In this document: piece after piece, positions 34,070 through 40,000 of the stretch
How positions within the stretch are numbered: the stretch's first letter is position 1
How the letters are laid out: the number at the start of each line of letters is the position of its first letter
Source: Verrucomicrobiota bacterium
Lineage (GTDB): Bacteria; Verrucomicrobiota; Verrucomicrobiia; Opitutales; UBA2995
Direction of reading: 5' to 3'
DNA: 40,000 bases
NCBI GenBank assembly: GCA_027622555.1
Contig: JAQBYJ010000051.1
Coordinates: forward strand, 1 to 40,000
Program-made: the position numbers and the translations under genes
Notes under the pieces: generated by a model
Told to the model about the DNA's origin: nothing
Databases searched by the model: none
Seen by the model: only the letters and a program-made list of their open reading frames with translations

Positions 34070-35068
34070 TTACTCTGCTTTCAGGTCACGAAGCATAAGC
34101 GTTTTTAAAGCCCGTTCAGGCTCCAGACCTTCATACAAAACCGCATAAACCTGATTTAGAATGGGAGCTTCAATTCCCTTTTGTTCACACAGGCTGTGAA
34201 ACACCTTAGTCGCGGTCACCCCCTCGACGACCGTCTTACGGTCCGACATCAACGCTTCGAGTGTTTTGCCTGCCCCTAGTTCTTGGCCAAGCGTTCGGTT
34301 CCGACTCCAGGAACCATTACAGGTCGCAACCAGGTCACCAAAACCGCTTAAACCAAAGAATGTCTTGGCATCGGCTCCCAATGCAACCCCCAGGCGTATC
34401 ATCTCGTTTAACGAGCGAGTCATCAGCGCAGCTTTGGCGTTATCCCCGAATTGCAGTCCATCCACACAACCAGCCGCGATTGCATAAATGTTTTTGAGGC
34501 AACCACCTAATTCAACACCTTTCATATCTTCGGAAGTATATACGCGTAACGTTCCCCCACTCATGGCAGCCTGAACCATTTCAATAATGGAATTAACACC
34601 GTTGGAGCCCAGCGTGACAGCAGTTGGTTTTCCGGCCGCAACTTCCGCAGCATTGGTTGGACCCGATAACACAGCATGCTCTATTTCCGGCAACGCATCC
34701 CCTACCACTTGACCAGGCCGTAAGAATGTCTCCTCCTCGAGTCCCTTGCACAAGGTAACTATTAATTTGAGCGCTTGCGCGGAGCCGAGGTGTTGAGCGA
34801 TCGATTCACAAAGGGGTCGGAGCCCCTTACTCGGGCAAGCCAGAATGGCTACATCCGCTTCCATAAGAACTGGCTTCACTTCAAACCCGACCTGCAAATT
34901 CAACGGAAGGTGAAACCCTGGTAGATAATCTGTATTCTCGCGAGAGGATGCCAGGGCCAAAGCCATTTCAATCCGACGCGGAACGAGAGTGACCGAGTGG
35001 CCTTGACGAATAAGGTGAAGCGCCATGGCCGTTCCCCAGGCTCCGGCCCCCAAAACACAAAAATTCAT
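34070..35068 (-). CDS. gpsA: NAD(P)-dependent glycerol-3-phosphate dehydrogenase
   Basis: 332 residues from ATG 35068, so that the protein begins directly with the dinucleotide-binding strand 'MNFCVLGAGAWGTAMALHL' as in most GpsA proteins; a GTG at 35116 would add 16 residues without counterpart. Later motifs are 'VTLCKGLEEETFLRPGQVV', 'AVLSGPTNAAEVAAGKPTAV' (substrate site), the catalytic Lys in 'GGCLKNIYAIAAG', 'GLSGFGDLVATC' and 'SRNRTLGQELG'. The enzyme makes sn-glycerol 3-phosphate from dihydroxyacetone phosphate for phospholipids. First gene of the minus-strand run gpsA-SET-dtd-AAG; 96 nt before the SET gene. Confidence 0.95.
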   Translation of the reverse strand: MNFCVLGAGAWGTAMALHLIRQGHSVTLVPRRIEMALALASSRENTDYLPGFHLPLNLQVGFEVKPVLMEADVAILACPSKGLRPLCESIAQHLGSAQALKLIVTLCKGLEEETFLRPGQVVGDALPEIEHAVLSGPTNAAEVAAGKPTAVTLGSNGVNSIIEMVQAAMSGGTLRVYTSEDMKGVELGGCLKNIYAIAAGCVDGLQFGDNAKAALMTRSLNEMIRLGVALGADAKTFFGLSGFGDLVATCNGSWSRNRTLGQELGAGKTLEALMSDRKTVVEGVTATKVFHSLCEQKGIEAPILNQVYAVLYEGLEPERALKTLMLRDLKAE

Positions 35069-35185
35069 AGGTGAGTGAGACTTGTTAGAGAGCAGTTTAA
35101 AGGAGATTTTTTGCACAAGGAAAGGACCGATTACTGTTTCACCAAAATTGTGCCATGGAGAGTAACCTCACCTAGGCCATAGGGG

Positions 35186-35600
35186 ATTCCTTCAAAATGA
35201 CCTTGTTCGAACTTTAAGGCTTTGCGGATGCTTAAAACTCACCCTATAAATGCCCTACTTACCAAGCGAGATAAGAAACCTAGTTTGAAGCCGATCCTGC
35301 ATATCTTTTTAAAGCCATTTTACCTACGACAGAAACGACGCAGGCAGCTATGCTCTTCGAAATTCACAGCGAGAAGTAAGTTGGTAAATATTCCTTCAAA
35401 ATGGCTTTGTAGTCATTTTATAATTTTGCCGACGATGAAGCTCATCCTAATAAACTTTGCTTATCAAGCAAGATAGATAACTGAAATTGAAGAAGATCCT
35501 GCATATCGTATTAAAGCCATTTTACCTACGCCAGAAACGGCCTAAGCAGGTACGTTTTTCGCAACTCAATGTCCGGACCAAGCTGATAAATCCGCAGTTT
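35186..35600. repeat. Imperfect tandem duplication, period about 203 bp
   Basis: 'ATTCCTTCAAAATG' occurs at 35186 and 35390, and 'GATCCTGCATATC' at 35293 and 35495, with similar order and spacing of other matches between and after them ('TTAAAGCCATTTTACCTACG' in both). The period is 202-204 bp. The unit codes for related basic peptides ('ILHIFLKPFYLRQKRRRQ' and 'ILHIVLKPFYLRQKRPKQ'). In the first copy the frame (TTG 35222 to 35476) lacks the downstream membrane segment and seems decayed. This covers most of the 418-bp gap between gpsA and the next clear gene. Confidence 0.7.
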
Positions 35601-35762
35601 GTAACTTTTCTGAAAACAACCAGATTCAAAAGGCTCAATCTGGATAAGCATGAACGCCGCTTGAGACGAAAGACCGTTTGGGGCCGCATGGCTCTGCTGA
35701 TAGCCACCCTACTCTTTGGCTGGCTAATCATCGAAAGTGCGCAGGCGATCTCTCTGTTCTAG
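35487..35762 (+). CDS. Small basic membrane protein, unknown
   Basis: 91 residues from TTG 35487. The first 65 residues are rich in Lys and Arg ('YLRQKRPKQVRF', 'HERRLRRKTVWGR') and the end has one hydrophobic span ('MALLIATLLFGWLIIESAQA'). This gives a tail-anchored form with a cationic domain inside the cell. I do not recognise a family. A shorter, decayed copy of its N-terminal half lies about 200 bp upstream, which suggests the frame has been duplicated. It is in front of the LOG-family gene (98-bp gap). Being in duplicated AT-richer DNA and lacking a good start, it may not be expressed. Confidence 0.45.
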   Translation: MKKILHIVLKPFYLRQKRPKQVRFSQLNVRTKLINPQFVTFLKTTRFKRLNLDKHERRLRRKTVWGRMALLIATLLFGWLIIESAQAISLF

Positions 35763-35860
35763 TCTGTAGCTAGCACTAAAGTCCGTTGGCAGCTTTACAT
35801 CCGAGTATTACCCTCCCAGCATAGTCGGGGTTTCCAAGAACAACACTGCCCAAACTTACC

Positions 35861-36709
35861 ATGGATCCTTCCAATGATTCGTCTATTGAACGGCCTATTA
35901 AGGCTTATGATAACCCGGAGTTCCTCCACAGCATTCAAGCCAGAACCATTCGGGTTCAATGCGAATTGCTTGAACCGATGTACCGATTTCGAAAATACGA
36001 TGTCAAAAACACATTGGTCTTTTTCGGGTCGGCGCGAACCAAGGATCCTCAATCAGCTCAGAAGGAATTAGCGCAACTGGAAGCCGAGCTAGGTGACCAA
36101 AAATCGCTTTCTCCAGATGAATCGACTCAACTACAGTGCGCGAAAATGGCGGTTAAACAATCGGTTTACTACGCGGACTGCCGTGAGCTAGCCCGAAGAA
36201 TGGCCGATTGGGCAGAGAGCTTGGCCGTCGGGAAAAGTCTCCATATCTGCTCTGGAGGAGGACCGGGCATAATGGAAGCCGCCAACCGGGGCGCTTTCGA
36301 CGCAGGAGCCAAATCGGTGGGCATGAATATCTCCCTTCCTTTCGAACAGCACGCGAACCCGTATATACCTAAAGAGCTGAATCTGCAGTTCCATTACTTT
36401 TTCGTGAGAAAATATTGGTTCCTTTATCTAGCAAAGGGGTTGGTAGTGTTTCCAGGCGGCTTCGGTACTATGGACGAATTATTTGAATTCTTGACTTTGA
36501 TCCAAACCGGAAAGGCCAAGAAAGTAATACCCATTGTCCTCTATGGAAAAGATTACTGGACCCGCCTTTTCAATTTCGAAGCGCTCGTCGAATGGGGGTA
36601 TATTTCTAAAGATGATTTGGAGCTATTCGTGATTCTTGATTCGGTCGAGGCGGCGGAAAACCATCTGAAAACCCGCATTGATCAGGACAAGCTGAATCTG
36701 GAGTTTTGA
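35861..36709 (+). CDS. LOG family protein (TIGR00730-like nucleotide 5'-monophosphate phosphoribohydrolase)
   Basis: 282 residues, ATG 35861. Two nucleotide-binding/catalytic motifs are visible: 'SGGGPGIMEAANRGA' (131-145) and 'PGGFGTMDELFEF' (198-210), the PGGxGTxxE signature. LOG proteins in plants release active cytokinin from its ribotide, while bacterial members such as E. coli PpnN cut purine and pyrimidine nucleotides to base and ribose phosphate. The N-terminal 50 residues and the helical 'KELAQLEAELGDQKSLSPDE' insert are longer than in minimal 190-residue LOG proteins, as seen in the larger group. Often mis-annotated as lysine decarboxylase. Monocistronic. Confidence 0.87.
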   Translation: MDPSNDSSIERPIKAYDNPEFLHSIQARTIRVQCELLEPMYRFRKYDVKNTLVFFGSARTKDPQSAQKELAQLEAELGDQKSLSPDESTQLQCAKMAVKQSVYYADCRELARRMADWAESLAVGKSLHICSGGGPGIMEAANRGAFDAGAKSVGMNISLPFEQHANPYIPKELNLQFHYFFVRKYWFLYLAKGLVVFPGGFGTMDELFEFLTLIQTGKAKKVIPIVLYGKDYWTRLFNFEALVEWGYISKDDLELFVILDSVEAAENHLKTRIDQDKLNLEF

Positions 36710-36763
36710 TTTTTTTGTCCCTTGGAGTTGATTAGTTCCATTACTTAAATTTAGTTTCACTCT

Positions 36764-38323
36764 ATGGAAGTAACTCAGGCCGATACAAAGACCCGCACTG
36801 TCCTCATAATTGAGGATAGCGATGCAGATCGGCTAAAGTATCGGGAATTCATAGGCCAGCCAACAGCGTTTAATAAACGTTTCCTGGAGGAGGAATCGGG
36901 AAATGCCGGATTAAAACGGTACGCCGAAGAATCCATAGATTGCATCCTTCTGGACTTGCACCTCCCAGATATGAATGGGGTTGAGTTCCTCGGACTGTTC
37001 AAAAAACAGTATGGGGATAATACCTGCCCTATTATCATGCTAACTCGCCAAGGCAGTGAGGCGGATGCGGTGATGGCTCTGAAATCCGGCGCCCATGATT
37101 ATTTATCGAAAAACGGACTCACGCCAGAGGCTCTGAATCGCTCCGTTGAAAATGCGATTGAAAAAGTCAATCTGCATAAACGCCTTAAACAAAACAATTC
37201 GGATTTGGAAAACAAGAATCTCCAACTCCAATTAATGAAGGATCAGCTTGAAAAGCTGGTGGAAGATAGGACCAAAAACCTGATCGAATCCAATGAACGG
37301 CTGCTGGTAGAAATCGAAGAACGCCGAAAGGCCGAATCGCAAGTTCGTGAAAGCGCACGGTTTAATCGAATGATCATGGATGCTGCACCCGCATTCATAG
37401 CTTATATCGATGAAAACGACTGTTATCGGTTTGCCAATGAACACTACCAGAAGATTTTTCAATGCAGCGAAGAAGATCTTCTTGGAATATCCATGCAAAA
37501 CCACCTTGGAAATGCATTCGAAAATTATCGAAAAGCAGTTTTGAGCGGCGATCCTCAAGATTTCGAGCATCACCGTACCTATGAGCAGGGTTTATCAGAG
37601 TGGTTTCACATTCTGTTAACTCCTCACACCGGAGCGTTCGGCGAAATGCTGGGATACTTTATTGTTGGAATGGACATCACCCGGCAAAAAGAAAATGAAG
37701 ATTTCATCCAACGGTCACTAGATGAAAAACAGATTCTCCTGCGTGAAGTTCACCACAGAGTAAAAAACAACCTCCAGGTAATTCAGAGCCTCTTGCGCAT
37801 GCAGGGCCGGGAGTCTCAAAGTGCGGCCCTCGAACCCTTACTTCGAGAAAGTCAAAATCGCATTCGATCCATCGCCCTCATCCATGAGCAGCTTTATAAA
37901 CAGGAAGACGTTTCGGAAATCGATTTTGCCGATTACCTTAAGCTATTACTTCAACAAGTGTTTCGAACCTTCGAATTCGGATCAAAACGCATTTCCAGCC
38001 AGGTCGATTTCAAAAACATCTATTTAAGCCTGACCAAAGCGATTCCCTGTGCCCTGATTATTAATGAATTGGTCACTAACTCCATCAAATATGCCTTCCA
38101 GGACATGGATAGCGGTACTATTCGAATTCATGCCGCAACGGTCGGGGACAATCTCGTTCTCACCATTGAGGATAATGGTTGCGGATTTTGCGAAGAACTA
38201 AACATAGACGAGGTTGAAACTTTGGGACTAAAAATCGTCCGAACACTCACCCGTCAGTTAGGTGGTCAATTGGAAATCAGCTGCGAACAGGGTGCTCAAT
38301 TTCAACTCACCTTTGAACATTGA
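36764..38323 (+). CDS. Hybrid REC-PAS-HisKA_2 sensor histidine kinase
   Basis: 519 residues, ATG 36764. Residues about 12-130 form a receiver domain (acid pocket 'IIEDSD', phosphoacceptor Asp64 in 'CILLDLHLPDMNG', Thr/Lys region 'MLTRQGS' and 'YLSKNG'). Residues 135-195 are a coiled coil ('LQLMKDQLEKLVEDRTKNL'). Residues about 198-310 are a PAS domain. Then comes a HisKA_2 dimerisation domain with 'LLREVHHRVKNNLQVIQSLL' (likely phospho-His331) and a C-terminal ATPase with N box 'NELVTNSIKYAF' (Asn435) and 'EDNGCGF' (470-475). There are no membrane segments, so it is cytosolic and receives its input through REC and PAS. Its receiver is N-terminal, so it may be part of a phosphorelay. The next gene codes for a likely partner. 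Confidence 0.92.
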   Translation: MEVTQADTKTRTVLIIEDSDADRLKYREFIGQPTAFNKRFLEEESGNAGLKRYAEESIDCILLDLHLPDMNGVEFLGLFKKQYGDNTCPIIMLTRQGSEADAVMALKSGAHDYLSKNGLTPEALNRSVENAIEKVNLHKRLKQNNSDLENKNLQLQLMKDQLEKLVEDRTKNLIESNERLLVEIEERRKAESQVRESARFNRMIMDAAPAFIAYIDENDCYRFANEHYQKIFQCSEEDLLGISMQNHLGNAFENYRKAVLSGDPQDFEHHRTYEQGLSEWFHILLTPHTGAFGEMLGYFIVGMDITRQKENEDFIQRSLDEKQILLREVHHRVKNNLQVIQSLLRMQGRESQSAALEPLLRESQNRIRSIALIHEQLYKQEDVSEIDFADYLKLLLQQVFRTFEFGSKRISSQVDFKNIYLSLTKAIPCALIINELVTNSIKYAFQDMDSGTIRIHAATVGDNLVLTIEDNGCGFCEELNIDEVETLGLKIVRTLTRQLGGQLEISCEQGAQFQLTFEH

Positions 38324-38411
38324 TTTAGATTGAAACAATATTTCAAAAAACTTAGTTTACATATAAGAAACTCAGATCTCTCTTCTCACGATATCTCCAA
38401 TCCTTTAAATA

Positions 38412-39539
38412 ATGAAAGAAGCTAAAATCCTGATTGTTGAAGACGAAGGCATTACCGCCGAAGATATTAAAGATTACCTGAAAAGTCTCGGCCACGATGT
38501 AATTGGAATTTGTAGCACGGGTGAGGATGCGATCGAAAAGGCGCGAGAACTTGACCCGGACCTTGTCCTCATGGACATCATGTTGGCCGGAGTTGTAGAT
38601 GGTATTCAAGCGGCTGAAATCATACGCGAACAAGATGGCATCCCGGTGGTTTACCTGACTGCCTATTCGGATCCACAAACACTGCAACGTGCCAAAATCA
38701 CGGAACCTTATGGTTATATTCTCAAACCATTTGACCAACGAGATTTACAGATCGCGGTAGAAATTGCTCTGCACAAGCACATCATGCATCGTAAGATTGT
38801 GGAAAGCCAGCGTTGGCTTTCTACAACGGTAACTTGCATGCACGAAGCATTGATAACCGTCGATTCTTCTTACCGTGTCATTACCATGAACCAGGCGGCA
38901 GAACGATTAACAGGCTGGAAAGAAAAAGAGGCACATGGCCGCATTTACACACAGATATATGCTTCCTGCGACGCACATACCGGCGAAGATTTACCCACCC
39001 CAGTTCATTTGGCGCTTCAAAGTGGAGAATCGGTCACCAGGCAAGGCAAAGCACTTTTGATCGCCCGAGATGGAAACGTTCATCCCGTAGATGAAACAGC
39101 CTCGCTTATCGTAGATGAAATCACCGGAGTCCAGGGAGCTGTAATGGTCTTTAAGGATGCAACCAAGCGACTTGAATCAGAATCTGAATATCGGGATGAA
39201 ATGGTCCCGGCCGTTCTGGATTCAATTTCAGCGATGCTTGTAGTAACTGACGGTGAAGGAAAAATCATCCGCATAAACGAAAAAACGCGTTCCATTCTTG
39301 GGAAGGAAAACCAGGAAGTCTTAAACAAATATTTTTGGGACCTATGCGGCAACGAAGAAGACATTGAGTCCACTGCCAATGCATTTAAAACCCTTAACGG
39401 GGTTACCAATGAAATGAATTTTGATTGCTGCTGGCAGACCGAAACAGAAGGAAATAAAAATATCCGCTGGTGCAGTTCGGCTATCCGAGAGGAATCCAGT
39501 GAAATTGATTACATTCTTTGCACAGGAATCGGCCTTTAA
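38412..39539 (+). CDS. Response regulator, REC-PAS-PAS, no output domain
   Basis: 375 residues, ATG 38412. The receiver domain (1-118) has Asp11/Glu12, phosphoacceptor Asp55 ('LVLMDIML'), Thr84 ('YLTAYSD') and Lys106 ('ILKPFD'); it resembles the receiver type that often sits with HisKA_2 kinases. Two PAS domains follow (about 130-255, with 'AERLTGWKEKEA', and about 262-375, with 'RSILGKENQEVLNKYFWDL'). The protein ends 'DYILCTGIGL', that is, at the last PAS strand where kinases usually continue 'GxDITxxK'. No kinase, cyclase or DNA-binding domain follows. It is either a phospho-switch acting by protein contacts or a kinase that lost its catalytic half. 88 nt after the hybrid kinase. Confidence 0.88.
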   Translation: MKEAKILIVEDEGITAEDIKDYLKSLGHDVIGICSTGEDAIEKARELDPDLVLMDIMLAGVVDGIQAAEIIREQDGIPVVYLTAYSDPQTLQRAKITEPYGYILKPFDQRDLQIAVEIALHKHIMHRKIVESQRWLSTTVTCMHEALITVDSSYRVITMNQAAERLTGWKEKEAHGRIYTQIYASCDAHTGEDLPTPVHLALQSGESVTRQGKALLIARDGNVHPVDETASLIVDEITGVQGAVMVFKDATKRLESESEYRDEMVPAVLDSISAMLVVTDGEGKIIRINEKTRSILGKENQEVLNKYFWDLCGNEEDIESTANAFKTLNGVTNEMNFDCCWQTETEGNKNIRWCSSAIREESSEIDYILCTGIGL

Positions 39540-39665
39540 TTTTTGTCTAAAGGCAAAGAACTGACATAATCAACGCTAGCCTAATTGAGCCGCCAGTGCG
39601 GCTCCTATTATAAAATTAATTGGGCTAGCGGGATGTATTGGAAATAACGCGAATAATTCTCGGAG

Positions 39666-39810
39666 TGCGACAACTGTCCGGAATGGAAATTTTCCTGAAA
39701 CATGAAACGTCCAGAAATTGAAGGTAGGAGCGGCTTTAGCTGCGAACCTCATGGTAATACGATTCGCAGCTAAAGCAGCTCCTACCTAATTCAGAATAGT
39801 TGCGACAACT
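39666..39810. repeat. 24-bp inverted repeat within 10-bp direct repeats
   Basis: Arms 39723-39746 (GGTAGGAGCGGCTTTAGC...) and 39763-39786 are inverted copies with one mismatch around a 16-nt loop. The exact direct repeat TGCGACAACT occurs at 39666-39675 and 39801-39810. The right flank (complement: GTCGCAACTATTCTGAATTAGGTAGG) is like the right end of the element at 32122-32221. It lies in the 394-bp gap 39540-39933, which otherwise holds a partial element at 39590-39610 ('CCGCCAGTGCGG') and no gene. Confidence 0.75.
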
Positions 39811-39870
39811 TATCGTTAAACTGCTCTAAGTCTTATACCGATAGAAACTCAATAACTTGATATTCAATCA

Positions 39871-39898
39871 AAACCCTGTGGCAGAGACCACAGGGTTT
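39871..39898 (-). terminator. Strong 11-bp hairpin, probable terminator
   Basis: AAACCCTGTGG (39871-39881) and CCACAGGGTTT (39888-39898) pair perfectly around a 6-nt loop. On the minus strand the stem runs into TTTTGATT, a short T-run, which fits an intrinsic terminator for a gene coming from the right edge; on the plus strand it is followed by GAAAGG. The plus-strand gene ends 330 nt away, so the minus direction is preferred. Confidence 0.55.
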
Positions 39899-39933
39899 GA
39901 AAGGCTTAAAACATCCCACCAGATATTCGCTTT

Positions 39934-40000
39934 CTACTTATCATTTTCATTTTCTCCAAAAGACTGAGCGGACATCGTTGATGGTATGCTCGGCAGCAAG
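39934..40000 (-). CDS. Possible C-terminal end of a minus-strand gene (partial)
   Basis: One minus-strand frame is open from the window edge to a TAG at 39934-39936 and reads '...LLPSIPSTMSAQSFGENENDK', a plausible polar C-terminus. The hairpin at 39871-39898 follows 35 nt later. Another minus frame ('...AEHTINDVRSVFWRK') is open for a slightly shorter distance. With only 21 codons the call is weak and no function can be given. Confidence 0.3.
   Translation of the reverse strand, partial: LLPSIPSTMSAQSFGENENDK

Noticed and set aside
35861-36709. Lysine decarboxylase
   Set aside because: The PGGxGTxxE motif defines LOG/PpnN-type phosphoribohydrolases; the lysine decarboxylase label is a known mis-annotation and no PLP-binding site is present.

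Overview
The window most resembles Verrucomicrobiota, probably an Opitutae/Puniceicoccales-type lineage. This rests on a four-gene prepilin locus matching the 'Verru_Chthon' cassette described from Verrucomicrobium and Chthoniobacter, a DUF1800/DUF1501 (Tat) pair, secreted proteins with FG-GAP repeats or an 'NLLEYAMDLNP'-type C-terminus, frequent GTG/TTG starts with few strong Shine-Dalgarno sites, and intergenic GTAGGAG/GTAGGG palindromes. No rRNA, tRNA, CRISPR array, transposase or phage gene was seen. The assignment is from motif recognition, not from a search.

Layout. 81-1424: 3' part of a secreted beta-strand-repeat protein whose 5' end is missing. 1636-4122: divergent djlA-like co-chaperone and two-domain PPK2 (polyphosphate:AMP phosphotransferase). 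4181-9228: three overlapping genes for exported proteins (trypsin-like protease, unknown protein, seven-repeat FG-GAP protein). 9229-9510: palindromic repeats. 9511-11060: atypical SDR and DJ-1/PfpI protein. 11150-16776: Verru_Chthon prepilin cassette plus a small exported protein. 16972-18366: class I flavin disulfide oxidoreductase. 18506-22536 (minus): hisA and two tandem oligopeptide-binding lipoproteins without permeases. 22707-23777: M42 aminopeptidase. 24001-27284 (minus): the tig-clpP-clpX operon. 27447-29271: tsaB and alr. 29331-32069: DUF1800/DUF1501 pair. 32238-35068 (minus): gpsA, SET-domain methyltransferase, dtd, AAG glycosylase and a 30-residue membrane peptide. 35186-35762: a tandem duplication with a small basic membrane protein. 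35861-36709: LOG-family protein. 36764-39539: a REC-PAS-HisKA_2 hybrid kinase and a REC-PAS-PAS regulator. 39540-40000: repeats and possibly the tail of a minus-strand gene.

How genes work together. Tig, ClpP and ClpX form the standard folding/degradation operon. TsaB (tRNA t6A), Alr (cell wall), GpsA (lipid), Dtd (translation proofreading) and AAG (repair) are housekeeping. The features that are not ordinary housekeeping are the prepilin cassette with its chain of 4-nt overlaps at non-ATG starts, the three-gene exported set, the orphan tandem binding proteins, and a family of dispersed palindromic elements that occupies many of the intergenic gaps.
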